Shown: piece after piece, positions 1 to 12,077 of the stretch
Layout: each line of letters opens with the position of its first letter
Numbering within the stretch: the first letter of the stretch is position 1
Assembly (NCBI RefSeq): GCF_963169125.1
Contig: NC_084800.1
Location: 148,672,397 to 148,736,396 of the forward strand
Length of the DNA stretch: 64,000 nt
DNA from: Humulus lupulus
Taxonomy: Eukaryota; Streptophyta; Magnoliopsida; Rosales; Cannabaceae
Reading direction: 5' to 3'
The notes under the pieces: generated by a model
The model's input: only the letters and a program-made list of their open reading frames with translations
The model's database searches: none
Told to the model about the DNA's origin: nothing
Position numbers and translations under genes: made by a program

Positions 1-49
1 GCTGCTTAGATAAATTTCGATGACGAAATTTCTATAAGAAGGGGATAGT

Positions 50-2112
50 TGTAATACCCCAAATTTCCTAATAAGGTTGAGGACCTTGATTAGGAGGTCG
101 GGAGGGCCATAATTGATTTATTATGTTATCAAAAGATTATATGCATGTTTATGTGAATTATATTATTATATGATGAAAAATGTATGCATATGGGTGTATT
201 TATAATTATAGGGGTATTTTGGTAATTTGGCCCGTTGAGGGCATAATTGTGTATTTTCGTGCATGTGGGTGAGTTATGAATGGTACCACATTATATGTGG
301 ATTTGTTCGAGCCTTTCGGCATGAGACGATCATGAAATGCAAGTGTTCGGTCTGGTCATAACGGGTTTAAGTTCGAGGCTCGGGGTGAGTCTCGAGGTGA
401 TTTTAATGATTAGAGTATTACCGGGAATTAAAGGGTAATGGGATATGATTTATTGGTAATTGAGAATATTGAGAATAGTGAGAATTGGAGGGTGTTAATT
501 ATGATTAACGAAATAGGTGCGAAAGGACGATTTTGCCCTTTGTGGCTATTAAGGCTTCATTTTAGACTTGAGGGCATTTAGGTCTTTTCACCCTTAAAGA
601 TGTATATCAGCCATTAAGGCTGTAGAACCTTGTCAAAAACAGATTCTTATTTCCTCCTTCTCTCCCAATGGTTTTCTCCTCCATTTCTCCTTGATTTTTC
701 AAGCTCTTTTTGAGGAATCAAGCCAAGGAACCAAGCTGGGATAAGCTAGGGTTATGCTCCACCATTGAAGAGGGTGTATTGCTGAGATTGATGTGAGTTT
801 TTAGCCATTAGAACTCTTTCTTTTGCTTTATTTTCCAAGTTAAGTTTCAGCTAGTTTTTGAGTTGGAAAGTTGGGAATTGATTGGAGTTTTGGCTAGGGT
901 TCTTGTGGTTGTGATGCTTGGGGCATGTGCTAGGGTTCTTGTGGTTGTGATGCTTGGGGCATGTGGAGATGGTATTTGGGTTCATTTGGGACTTAATTTT
1001 ATGTTTGGAAGCTTTTGGTTTGGGTTAGAAATGGTGGAATCGAAGGGAGAGATTTTTGGGCAATCTTTGGCTGAAGGTAGCGCTACAACACTACCTGCAA
1101 GGGATGTTATGGCGGTTTGGCTCTGTGAAGAGCGCTTGGGCGCTAGGAAGGTAGCGCTACCTTGTTTCTTCAAAACCCTGTTTTGAGTGTTTTCCAGGGT
1201 TTTTGGCTCGGGGTTCCAATCCTTAAGGCTCGGGATCGAATCTACTCACCGTGTAGGCATGTTTCGAGGTCCCGAGAGTGGGGTTTAGATCAAGACCCTA
1301 TCTTTGTTGATTTTCATTAATCGGAGATTGTATTTAGTTATGACTAGGTAACTGCTAAAGGATTAAAGGATCGATCGTTCTCAAGGGCCGTTCTTGTTCT
1401 AATTCTCGCTCGAACCAGAGGTAAGAAAACTGCACCCTATGTATATGTGTCATGCATGGTTATTCTTGATGCATGTTGGATGTTTAAGTGTAATGCATAT
1501 GATGCACGAGAAACATGTGATTAGGGCATGCCGTGAATATTGAATATGAGGTTGTACAGAGCTTGAGCCTCTGTGTTTATGCATGATCCTAATTGTGCTA
1601 GTAATTATTGAGGAAGCATGCTGAATGCCCTGTATCTGGATATTTGACATATGATATATGCTTGATAACATTGCTTACTTGTGTATGGCACAGACTAGTC
1701 AGGGTCGGCATTGGTCGAGTATCACAGACCTAAGAGCCGAGAACGACATAGCGTCATGAATGTAGGGTCGATTAAAGATTAGATCTTATCGATATCAGCG
1801 TTGAATGACTCTAAGGCATTAATGCTGGACCGACCCTAAGGTCGATGAATCTTATAAGCGCTTGACTAGTCTAAGCTAGTTACTCAAAGCCAGGGCCAAA
1901 GGCCTAGGTGACTGCTTGTCACATGGCTAGGGAGCATTATCCCAATGTATACAGTACACGTTCTAATGAAACGTTACATCTTATCAAAAAAATTTAATCC
2001 CTAAACCGCTAATCATACCTAGTTACACGATTTTGGCCAAATGACTCGATTAGCGAGTTTAGCACTGTTTATAAGGCACACTGTAACGGTCCCTGGAGTT
2101 TGGGGCGTTACA
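50..2112 (+). repeat. 3' LTR of element K (2063 bp)
   Basis: Begins TG and ends CA. Over its two ends it matches the LTRs of element B (6924-9804 and 13635-16472, opposite orientation) but is about 0.8 kb shorter because a block near the 3' side is absent. It contains a 36-bp tandem duplication (893-964), a GC-rich module with AGCGCT palindromes (about 1075-1161) and the motif GGTAAGAAAACTGCACC at about 1420-1436 that recurs in related LTRs. The open reading frame at 863-1186 is a by-product of the 36-bp duplication and GC-rich module and I do not treat it as a gene. Confidence 0.85.
893..964 (+). repeat. 36-bp perfect tandem duplication inside LTR K
   Basis: Two identical 36-bp units, 893-928 and 929-964, each starting GCTAGGGTTCTTGTGG. 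The two LTRs of B carry a single copy of the equivalent segment, so the duplication is private to K. Confidence 0.9.
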
Positions 2113-3722
2113 CCAATCATGCTTTTTAGACGTGCAATATAGCATCCTATCACTTAAAGCTTGAGCACGACTATTTGTGCGAGTCATAGAAGTAGAAACC
2201 TTGTTCGAATTCATAAACAACAACAATCTTCTCTTTTCCTCGTCTAATAACTAGTCCTGGTACAAAATCCTACCAAAAAATATCATTAATTAAAAAGAAA
2301 AGCTAAAAGAAAGTTAAATAGTTGATGATAATCCTTACAATAAATATTATTAACTTCATATATCATCTCCTTTCTACAAAATTCAGGTACATGTCATCCC
2401 AAAATAGAGGAGCGTGTTCATAAGCATGGCCAAAAACATCAACGTCAATGTACACTTCAATGACAGAATCATGTCTAGGACAACCATTGACGATTTCATA
2501 TACTTGTCTCAACTTAGGCAGCAATGGATATGGTCGTTGCACCTCTTGTGACACTGACACCTTAGGTGCTCGTTTTGGAACTAGTTTTTGTGTACAAAGT
2601 GCTAATAGTAGAGAAGCTTTTTTTTCCATCTTTTTTTCACGATCTCCTAATTAACCCATAACAAATAATTAACAATGGAATAAGTATATACAAAATTCAG
2701 TAGTTGTAAATAAAATAATTACATGTGCCGCTCCATTGAAGATTACTAGCGATTTGGGCCAATGTATCATTCAATCATTTTATCATGCACATATATGTAA
2801 ATTTTTATGTATAAATATGTTACACAAGTGCAAGAATTTAGAATTTAAAAATATAAAGTTAAACATTATTTGAGCCATGAGTAGGGATAAACACAGGTGT
2901 AACCTCTAGCAGTGGGGGTTGTGGTGCTAGAGGTTGATGTTGCGATTGTGATGATGCATGGTCAATGAGATGGTGTCACCTGATCTAAGGGTGATCCGTA
3001 AATCGGCATTGACGCATGAGAAGATCCTCCAAAGCCACTATGTTTTCCTTTCATCTGCTCCATAAATTTTTGCATCATTTCCTTTTGTCGTTTAGACATT
3101 TCTTGTTGTTGTTTCATTATTTCTTGTTGATTGTATTTTTCTTCCATCATTGTAAATAATGTGTCAACAGACGAAGTTTCAAGTTATTTTCCCTTCTTCT
3201 TACTGGATCGTGGGGTTTTCCAAAATTTGCAAGGCGTTACACCAAGCCTAATACCCGTGACTCGCCATCTACTGTCAGAGGTGCCCAATGTCATAGTAAG
3301 CATATCCTTAGACCCATTAGGTTCAAATTTTCACTCATGAGATGACTATAGTGCTCCTGTAAACAAAACATAAGAATATAGTTATTCTCGTTAAACCTAA
3401 GTAATCCAATCATATAAAAAGTAGAACACTTACTATGTTATGAGCTACGCTTATTGCCTCGGTACTAATCGGCTCACCCTTTTTGTTAGAATGTCCCAAA
3501 AACCACAACTGTGACTGTCGATTTCAAACATCTCGAGTCCAATATTTTGTTGCTACAGTCTTTCGCTGCCAACAAATACCTACCTCGTGACATGTGGATC
3601 TTGATGTATTTTTCTTTTTTCTTCCAATCATCAATCATACATGAAGCACATAACTCATCCCACTCTATTTTAGTGATCAACTATGAGTAACATTTTGAAT
3701 GTCTTGATGGTCGAATTTGCAT
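2113..3722 (-). pseudogene. CACTA (En/Spm) transposase-associated protein remnant
   Basis: Minus-strand reading pieces appear in the order expected for the Ptta/En/Spm-type ORF of plant CACTA elements. Around 3680-3440 there is a segment with IEWDELCASCMIDDWKKK and, in another frame, a short KKGEPISTEA stretch, resembling the Ptta domain. At 3150-2962 lies a Gln/Met/Lys-rich coiled coil (QQEMSKRQKEMMQKFMEQM). At 2629-2363 lies a segment with LRQVYEIVNG and a following FGH, similar to the DUF8039-type region of such proteins. Frames change and stops intervene, so the gene is dead. Element A (TSD TGCAT) is inserted just upstream of the first piece at 3722/33711, so the 5' part should lie beyond 33711. 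The family call is from remembered domain style, not from a search. Confidence 0.45.
3718..3722 (+). repeat. Left target-site duplication of element A (TGCAT)
   Basis: TGCAT directly before TGATAACTC of LTR A1; the same five bases follow the other LTR at 33706-33710. Confidence 0.9.
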
Positions 3723-5713
3723 TGATAACTCTACAAAATAGAGTTATTTTACAACTTTTTATATGCTAATTGTTGCTTAATTCTTGAGTTTTTAATTGAT
3801 TTATTAAGTTTTAAAGTAATTTTGAATTTATTACGTTTATTTTAATTTTATAGATTTTTGTGTACTTTTATAGTTCTATTGTATTGTAGAATAGTTATTT
3901 GAATTATTGTTGTTCAGTTTGAGGTCAAAAAAATCTTGTTTTATTGAACTTAAATGCTAAATCAAATTAAGTTATAATTAATATTTTCAAAGAATTCATA
4001 TGATTTATTTTATACTTAAAAAAATTTGATTATGACTTAATTTAAGTATATTTTGTAGGAAATTGTTGTATTGTTAGTGCTTGACAACCCAAGAAAAATA
4101 AAGAAAAGAATATGGGAAAACTGAAAAGAAAAGAGAAAAAAGTGCAATTTCTGAAGCCCACATACTTTCTGCCTCCGCCTGGGCCCGATCCCAGTAGCCA
4201 CCCAGCCCTGTGCCTCCTAGCCCCACGGGCCCGCCTGCCCACCATTCGGCCCAAAGCCCAACTGCATTCTTCCAGCAGAAGACCTCCACGGCCCAACATG
4301 AAGCCCAGGCCCAAAACCAAAGGCCCACATGCCTGCACCCAAGCCCACGCCACTAGCCAGCAGCTGCTCCTTACTCCCAGGCCTGCCTGCCTTCATTTGA
4401 GCCTACCAGCATAAGTTTTTCTCCTCAGCCAGCTCTTGGGCCAAGCTTCCCAAACTTGCTGCCAAACCCAACACAATTAGGAGCAATTTCTTGAGCCCAA
4501 CAATATCCCTTTGTCCCTCAATGTCTAAAAATACCATTTTTTTACCCAACTTTTCTACACATTTTACTACAAAATTCATCATTACAACCTAAAATTTACC
4601 CCTACTTAACTTATTACTCCATTTAAAAATTAATTGAATTAATTGAATCAATTTAATTAATTTTAATTGATTATTTTAAACATTATATTTTGGCTATAAA
4701 TGAAGGATTCGAAGACCATATTTGGGGAGCAGGTGACACTACACAATTGCTACACTTTCAAAACCACTCAATTCTCTTCATCTTTTTCTTCTTTTTGGTC
4801 ATTTTTCTATGAGCTTTTAGAGGAAAAATTGGGGGGTTCCTTCTCCAAATTTTCCTATTTATGTTTGTAATTTTTGTTTTGTAATTTCTATTCTAGTTAT
4901 GCGTTTCTAATCTTTTTAAGATTATTAAGGTGATGATGAAATAATATGAAACTAGATCGTATTTATTTTGTATGTTGATTTCTCATTTGTGCAACAAAGT
5001 TTATGGATTTTTCTTCTTCAAATATCTTCTTTCATCGTAAATATCATGTATTTGTTATTGTTAACACATATTTACACTTTGTTCTTCATTAGCGCAAAAT
5101 CATAATATTGTTTTATTAAAGTGTGCCATTAAATTGTGCACATCAAATGCTTAGAACAAAAATATTATGTTTTGCCTTATAAATAATATTCAATTGATTT
5201 ATTTGTTGTGTTCCTTAGATTGATTCACACTAAATACTTTGAAATTATATCTTAAAAAGGCAAGATAAATCCTATATTAATATAATAACTTGTGCTTAAA
5301 AATAATATCAGAATTGAATAGGTGATAGTTTGATTAATTTCTACTATTAATAAAACTTTGGAATCAATGTACTTATAGATATTATTGAGCTTATATTTTG
5401 TGGATTATTTTATCTTAATAATCTTTCTCTTACAACTTGTTCAACAATTATTAATTTAGTTCTATATATTGGCTTTAATTTCTTTATTATAGCCTTTATT
5501 ATTATCTTTTATTTTATTTTCTTGATACGAATATCTCATCAATCTTTGGAGCTAGGTTAGAGTTTATTTATTTTGGTTTAAAATTGTTTTCTTTTTTTAT
5601 TTTAGACAACTCCTTTGGGTTCGATATCCTTGCTTACACGATCACTATTCTATATGAACGATTTGTGCGCTTACGATATAAATATTTAAAACATACCAAT
5701 TTTGGGTTCATCA
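3723..5713 (+). repeat. 5' LTR of element A (1991 bp)
   Basis: Direct repeat of 16916-18392 + 33204-33705. It opens with a hairpin, TAACTCTA - CAAAA - TAGAGTTA (3726-3746). A CCCA-rich, GC-rich block lies at about 4155-4450 and a run of T-rich sequence follows a TATA box. The open frames at 4042-4414 on both strands come from the CCCA-rich block and are not supported as genes. Confidence 0.9.
4695..4701 (+). promoter_or_regulatory. TATA box in LTR A1
   Basis: TATAAAT in the context TTTGGCTATAAATGAAGG, about 970 bp into the LTR and just before the conserved GAAGGATTCGAAGACC leader. In LTR A2 (about 17877) the same site reads CTATGAAT, so the second copy has lost the box. Confidence 0.6.
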
Positions 5714-5735
5714 AGTTTTTGATGCTATTGCCATG
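5714..5735 (+). other. Decayed primer binding site of element A
   Basis: Directly after the LTR end CATCA comes AGTTTTTGATGCTATTGCCATGG. It differs from the common plant gypsy site TGGCGCCGTTGCCGGGG mainly by C-to-T and G-to-A changes. A second, less altered GGCGCCGTT follows at about 5755-5763. Confidence 0.6.
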
Positions 5736-5942
5736 GAGTTGCAACAAATTTTTTGGCGCCGTTAAGAAACAAATTTTTTCTTAAGGTTAGTGAATTCTTC
5801 TACTAGTAAAATATATATATACAAAAATATAATATATATATAAAACTAAACTAAAAAAAAAAAGATAAGAAGAAAATATGAGACGGTTCTACCACCCATA
5901 CAACAAAACATACTTATATATTTATATATATTTCATTTTTTT

Positions 5943-6193
5943 AGTTGACGGTGCTTGTGCCTCCTATCTATCTTTTTAATTTTTATAGTTGATGGCACTT
6001 GTGCCTCCTAATTTTGTTGTAACTTTGTTGTAATTTTTATTATATTTATATATTTGTTAGTTGATGGCACTTGTGCCTCCTAGCTCTTGTGTTATTATTA
6101 TTGTTATTTTGTGATAGTTGATGGCATTTATGCCTCCTAGCTTTTTATTCTATTTTTTCATATTGTTATTAGTTGATGGCACTTGTGCCTCTT
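5943..6193 (+). repeat. Five-copy spaced repeat with a mini-hairpin (AGTTGATGGCACTTGTGCCTCCT)
   Basis: A 23-bp core occurs at 5943-5965, 5987-6009, 6059-6081, 6116-6138 and 6171-6193, separated by T-rich spacers of variable length. The core contains GGCAC-TT-GTGCC, a perfect 5-bp inverted repeat. It sits in the leader of element A between the primer binding site and the ORF. Confidence 0.85.
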
Positions 6194-6335
6194 AACTCTT
6201 GTTTTCATTTCTTGATATTGTTTATGTTATCTTAATTTTACTTTTTTTTCTTCTTTTTACTGAATTATTGTGTTTAATACTCTTCTTAATTTATGTTAAA
6301 AATTTTATTTGATTTAAAAAAAAAAGTCTCTTGAA

Positions 6336-6923
6336 ATGTATCATTTTAATTATAGTTGGAATTCTGAGTACAAATATTTTAAGCACTCAAATTTAAATTA
6401 TGGAGAAACTAATGATATGTATGATATGCATGAATCCTTTGATATCCCATTTGCCCCTGCCCATAATCCAAAATTTTCATGGAGTCATACCCAGTCTCCA
6501 ATGAATGAAGGGCATGAATTCAACATGCATAATAGAGCAACTTGCAACTGTTATAGAGTCGAGAAAACAAGATCATCCCAACCAACCCATTCCCAATCCA
6601 AATAGTCATGTTGAAAGTGAAATAGAGAATGAAATTGTTGAAGAACCTTTGAATATCACCCAACCATTACTTGAAACTATGGAGTTGGATGAATTGAATG
6701 AAAAAAATTTCGAGGCTCATGAGGAAAATGAAAAATATATAATTATATCTCAAGAGCCCATAATCGAACAAATTTGTATATTGACTCAAAATGAAAAGGA
6801 GTCTAATATAGATATGCAATTTTCTTATTTCATTGATATTCCATCAAAATTGCATATCTATAATTTTCTTGTAGGTGTGATGTTATCAATTATTATTTAT
6901 GGCATTTGCATCAAAGTCATAAC
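6336..6923 (+). pseudogene. Short ORF of element A, of unknown function, cut by element B
   Basis: Two overlapping open frames (6336-6605 and 6505 onward) look like one ORF with a frameshift near 6540. The second frame is Asn/Glu/Ile-rich and acidic (for example IENEIVEEPLNITQPLLETM) and ends in a hydrophobic stretch, FLVGVMLSIIIYGICI, that could span a membrane. Reading across B after removing B and one ATAAC copy, the frame continues in phase at 16479 and stops at TAA 16521-16523, so the insertion broke a frame that was open at the time. I see no zinc knuckle, protease or RT motif. It could be a gag remnant or an envelope-like remnant of an Athila-type parent; neither is shown. Confidence 0.5.
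6919..6923 (+). repeat. Left target-site duplication of element B (ATAAC)
   Basis: ATAAC before TGTAACGCCC at 6924; the same five bases follow the element at 16473-16477. Confidence 0.95.
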
Positions 6924-9804
6924 TGTAACGCCCTAACTCCAGGGACCGTTATGATGCACATTGTAAACAGTGCTAAACTCGCTAATCGAGTTATTTGGCC
7001 ATAAACGTGTAACTAAGTATGATTAGCAGTTTAGGGATTAAAAATTTCGGTTAAGATATAACGTTTCACTAGAACGTTTACTGTATACATTGGGATCCCA
7101 AAAATACAATTTAAAGGTTTATTACAACAAAATATTTACAACCAGCCGATCTAAGCGGCAAAACAGGGTTTAGCCCTAGTTCCTCTCCTTCAAACCTCGG
7201 CCGTGGCGGTCGAGCGGCTGCATATGTACACATCGTAACCTAAGCTCTCCAACTCAAGGATGATCTAACTTTCTTTTGCCTTTACCTGCAACAAAAAGCA
7301 CCTGTGAGCCGAAGCCCAGCAAGAAAACTCATATGCTCACGAACAGTCATATCATGATATCAAATTATATCTAGCATGCCTAGCAAACATAGCTTTATTC
7401 AAGCATGCAAACAGGTTCAAACAATGCTGGGGTATCCAGGATAAAAAATCCTGCCCTTTTGAATGAATGACTATCAAGTCAATCCTAATAAGATGAGTGT
7501 TCAACACCTGACGTTCTGGTAAACCATACTGAGTGACCAACAAGCAAGTAACTACGGGGCTCAGCACCCAAAGCCATGAAAATGATGATCAAAATGATCA
7601 TACAGAGCTTATAGCTCTGAACAGATGAGTGAGTATCACTTCGAGGTTCTGTTAACCATACGGAGTGACTGATAAGAAAGTCACTATAGGTCTCGGTGCC
7701 CATAGCCGTGTAACGAAACTGTTACTTGGGCTTTCCTGCAATGGCTCTAACCAGATGAGTGACTGATGGGTAGTCACTAGCTTAAACAGGTGAGAGACTG
7801 ATGGGTAAGTCCCTAACTTAACAGACGAGTGACTGATGGGTAAGTCACACAAGCGCTTAAAAAATTCATCGAAGTTGAAGTCGGTCCAGCATTAATGCTC
7901 TTTGAGTCATCCAATGCAGAATGTCGATTAGATCTAATCTTTATTGGCTTGCGTTGAGCACGCTAAGGCCGTCCTGACTTATGAGTCAGCACCATGTGAC
8001 CAGTGCCCAGTACCACTGCCGAACCTGACTAATGAGTCACAGCTTCACAGTTGATACTAACACATTTGCCAATTCTGACTAATGAGTTAGTACCATGCAC
8101 AAGTAAGCAATGCTACCAAACATATGTCATATGTCGAATAATCAAACGTAGGGCATTCAGCATGCTTACTTAACAGTTGCTAGCATAATTATGATCATGC
8201 ACAAACACAGAGACTCAAGTTCTGATCAATCTCACAGTCAATATTCATGGCATGCCCTAATCACATGTTTCTCGTGCATCTCATGCATCACACTTAATCA
8301 TCCAGTATGCCTCAATAATAACCATATGCAAATGGGCAAAATTTCAAAGCATTCAATATGCTACCCATGTTTACATTTAAACATCCAACATGCATCAAGA
8401 ACAACCAAGCATGTCACATATGGGGTGCAGTTATCCTACCTCTGGTCTAAGCGAGAATTAGAACAAGAACGACCCTTGAGAACGATCAATCCTCTAATCC
8501 TTTAGTGGTCACCTAGTCATAACCAAATATAATCTCTAATTAGTGAAAATCGACAATGACAGGGTCTTGGTCTAAACCCCACTCTCGGGACCTCGAAACA
8601 TGCCCACAAGGTGAGTAGATTCGATCTCGAGCCTTAAGGATTGAAACCCCGAGCCAAAAGCCTTTAAAAACACTTAAAACGGGGATCTGAAGAAACCGGG
8701 TAGCGCTACAGCGCTGCCCTCCTAGCACCCCAGCACTCAAAACAGAGCCAAGCCGCCCTAGCCTCCCCTGTAGGTAGCGCTGTAGCGCCCTACACTGGGC
8801 ACTATAGCGCTACCTTCAGCCAGCTTCAGCCCAGAAATTTCCTCCTTCGATTCTACCATTTCCAACCCAAATCAAAAGCTTCCAAACATCAAATTCAGTC
8901 CCAAATGAACCTAAAAACCATCCTCACATGCCCCAAGCATCACAACCCCAAGAACCCTAGCCAAAACACCCATTGAAACTCAACTTTCCAACTCAAAATC
9001 CAGCTGGAACTTAACTCAGAAAACAGAGCAAAAGCTATTGTTCTAATGGCTAAAAACTCACCTTAATCTCAGCAACACACCCTCTTCAATGGTGGAGCAT
9101 AACCCTAGCATATCCCAGCTTGGTTCCTTGTCTTGATTCCTCAAACAAAGCTTGAAAATCCAGAGAGAAATGAAGGAGAAAACCTATCGGGAAAGAAGGA
9201 GAAAGGATACTTTGTTTTTCCTCTTTTTCTACAGCCTGAATGGCTTACATAAATCCTTTAGGGGGAAAAGACCTAAATGCCCTTAAGTCTAAAAGAAAAC
9301 CTTAACAGCCACCAAGGACAAAACCGTCCTTTCACACCTATTTCGTTAATCATAATTAACACTCTCCAATTCCCGCTATTCTCAATTTTCTCAAACACCA
9401 ATAATCCATATCCCATTACCCTTTAATTCCTGGTAATGCTCTAATCATTAAAACCACCCCGAGACTCACCCCGAGCCCCGAACTTAAACCCGTTATGACT
9501 AGACCGAACACTTGAATTTCATGATCGTCTCATGCCGATAGGCTCGAACATATCTCCGTAATGATGGGATCTCATTCACGAATCACAAAATGCACCCAAA
9601 TACACAATTATGCTCTAAACGGCCCAAAATTCCAAAACAGTTTAATAAACAGTTGTGGACCCACATGCATGTATATAACATCATATTATAATATAATTCA
9701 CATAAACATGCATATAATCATTGAGTAGCATAATAAATCAATTATGGCCCTCCTAGCCTCCTAATCAAGATCCTAACCCTTATTAGGAAATTTGGGGCAT
9801 TACA
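6924..9804 (-). repeat. 3' LTR of element B (2881 bp)
   Basis: Read on the minus strand it begins TGTAATGCCCC and ends GGGCGTTACA. It contains imperfect tandem units around GATGAGTGACTGATGGGTAAG (about 7480-7850), a GC-rich AGCGCT-palindrome module (about 8696-8815), and, on the minus strand, conserved motifs near 8421-8445 and 7275-7320 shared with LTRs E and H. Most short open frames inside are shadows of these repeats. Confidence 0.95.
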
Positions 9805-9820
9805 ACTATCCCCTCCTCAT
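9805..9820 (-). other. Polypurine tract of element B
   Basis: On the minus strand ATGAGGAGGGGATAGT abuts the LTR start TGTAATGCCCC. It matches the tract of K at 36-49 and the remnant of H at about 53113. Confidence 0.85.
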
Positions 9821-10193
9821 AGGAATTTCTTCCTCGAAATTTATTTGAACTGCCGGAATATCAATTCCGCACAACTGATTCCAGTTTCCCAAGTCGTTCT
9901 CTCGACCTCTCTGTTTTTGTAACATTACCTTAACTCAAGGAACACTTTGTTCCTCAGAATCTTATTCTTTTTCTCTCATGTGTGGACTGCCTATTCTTTT
10001 CTTGATAACTTTGCCTCAGTCTCAAAATTTTCATAACTCAACTCATGAGTTTCTTTTAACCCATGTCCTCAACATGTAAATAAAAAATACACTATTCACA
10101 ACTGACAGTGCCAAAACAAAATCGAATCAAGTCAACTTGACGAGTCCTATCCAGGACTCAAACTGTCCTCCTACTCTAGGGCTCAACTTGCCC

Positions 10194-11700
10194 TTACTCA
10201 TCAACCTTTTCCATAGTGATACTTTTAGAGAAGAAATAATCTTCTACCTGGAACTCTATGTTCCTGCTTTTCAATTCAGCAAAACTTTTCCATTTACTCT
10301 GAGAAGTGAGCATCGAAGCTCCAACCTCTAATAGTCTCAATGGCCCCTTGAACCATCTCATGATCCAGATATAACATCTCACCCATCTCATTCCAATGCA
10401 TGGATGACGAATACACCCTACCATACCTTATCACATAAGGTACCCTTATCAACACTGGATAACTCCCTTCCTCTCTCAAAGAGATCTGAATACTGATCAG
10501 CTGTGTCACTTATCCCTACTGACAAAAACAAACTCACTTGGACCGCTGGTCCACATTGACTCACCGCCAACTCATACTGGCCCACTAACCTGGCAATCCC
10601 ACCGCAAAACCCATCGCGATGCTATCTTATTTCCATTATAAAACACACAAAGGCTACAATGGCCTCACTGATTCCAACACTCTGATCTGACTTGCTATTA
10701 GGTTAAGAACCTTACCACACATTCCATCACATCCCTCTCCATCTCAGGCCACCATTATAAGACTTTCATATCCTGCCACATTCCCATGATGCCTGAACGA
10801 AGAAAATAAAATAGTAACATGAGATTCATCCAGGATCTCCTAATTAATCTTAGTGCCCATCGGATCCCAAGTCTGATCCTTACACCACAATATGCGCATG
10901 CCTGATATTACAAAACCCTTAGATAATCCAGCTAAAGCTTTCCATTCAATCTTTCTTATATGTGGTTCACTTATTTGTTTTTCTTTTGATCTTCTTTGAG
11001 ATAATAATCTCATACAATAAACTGACCACCAGGAACTCTACTCTAGTTCTGGTTAGATACTTTAACCAACATGTTGTATAGGCAATTACTTTTCTCTCTC
11101 ACTGAGATGTCATAACAACCCACCAACTGGTTCTGATCTGCAAGAAGACTCAGAACTATTTCCCAAGGTACCTGTAATATCCTTACCACCCAAGGACACT
11201 CCTGCCCCTAAAGCATTCTTTAAGCTTGGAAAATCTTCACAGAGAAAATACCACTATACCATCGTCCAAGACGATCACAATTCTCATTCAAATAAACCTT
11301 TGAATGCTCTGTTCACCTCATTCATAAACACTTAGCATTAAATAATTTTCCCAAATCATAACTCAGCACTCCCAGTGCCCTTATCTATTATAATAGTAGA
11401 CTTCTGCATAATCTTTTCCCATATCTCTAGCTGGTACTAACCAGATCCAAGATCCACTTTTGCGAATTCCATCTCACTCAATATCTAAGCCTCAAGTTCT
11501 TACAACCCTACTGAACCATTCAATACAGTGCCCTAAAACCTGAATCCATTCCTGGCACCAATCCAATCACCATTATATCTCTTCCACATAAAGGAACCCT
11601 GGCAAATCCCCTGGAAACACATCCAGGAACTCACAGACTAGTCCAGTCTATCCTGATCTCACTGGCATAACCTAAGTGGTATCCACCACACTAGCTAAGA
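10194..11700 (-). pseudogene. pol: Decayed pol remnants of element B
   Basis: No long frame survives, but short minus-strand pieces are recognisable. Near 11610-11580 reads DVFPGDLPG, the start of the chromovirus RT region. At 10509-10194 two overlapping frames carry RYGRVYSSSMHWNEMGEMLY and then SKWKSFAELKSRNIEFQVED, which match the integrase C-terminal region of Tekay/Del elements, where the usual reading is close to YADLKRRDIEFQVGD. Roughly 1.5 kb separates them, far less than a full RT-RNase H-integrase, so large parts were deleted. No catalytic residue can be assigned. Confidence 0.55.
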
Positions 11701-12077
11701 ATTCTATGCATCTCTCTACCATAAAACTCTAGCTCTCCACACAGATGTCATCAGCATACCAAAGCTATGCACAACGCCAACTGCCACAAGGCTTTCCACT
11801 CTCAAGCCCAAGAAATACTATTCTTTCCTTGCCATTTAAAATTTCCCCACACTTACTAAATTTATCCATAACTCAAATCAAACAAAAGTAAGTCATAATA
11901 AGCTTTATCCAAACCATTGAGGAGTCCTTTTTATCACAACCCCACTTATTTCTTAAGTCACCAATACGGTATCATCTTCCCATCACAACATGACCATGTG
12001 ATCTACATGTCATCCTTATGCTACTATATATACAAAAAACAAAGGAACAAAATGGCACCAAAACCAACCGACACAAC

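Larger units (their letters stand above)
1..2112 (+). mobile_element. Element K: 3' end of a Ty3/gypsy chromovirus-like LTR retrotransposon
   Basis: Only the last 49 bases of the internal region and one complete LTR are in the window. Bases 1-49 read as the typical tail of long-LTR plant chromoviruses (an AAATTTCGATGACGAAATTT-like block) followed by a polypurine tract AAGAAGGGGATAG at about 36-48. The LTR starts TGTAATACCCC at 50 and ends GGGGCGTTACA at 2112. The other end is upstream of the window, so the target duplication cannot be tested; the five bases after the LTR are CCAAT. The element is on the + strand and interrupts a CACTA-type remnant. Its LTR end matches the LTR of element B at the sequence level, so both belong to one superfamily (Tekay/Del-like by style, inference). 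Confidence 0.85.

Noticed and set aside
863..1186. 107-residue + strand frame with a repeated ARVLVVVMLGAC phrase
   Set aside because: It lies wholly inside LTR K and is created by the 36-bp tandem duplication and the GC-rich module; the matching place in B has no such frame.
4042..4414. Overlapping long frames on both strands
   Set aside because: Produced by the CCCA-rich block of LTR A1; the partner block in A2 (17205-17728) does not conserve the frame.
5943..6193. CRISPR-like spaced repeats
   Set aside because: Spacers are low-complexity T-rich and unequal, the context is a plant retroelement leader, and there are no cas genes.
8191..8505. 104-residue + strand frame, repeated at 14902-15207 and resembling the 1450-1671 minus frame
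   Set aside because: It recurs because it is LTR sequence of B/K; it is antisense to the element, and composition rather than coding explains it.
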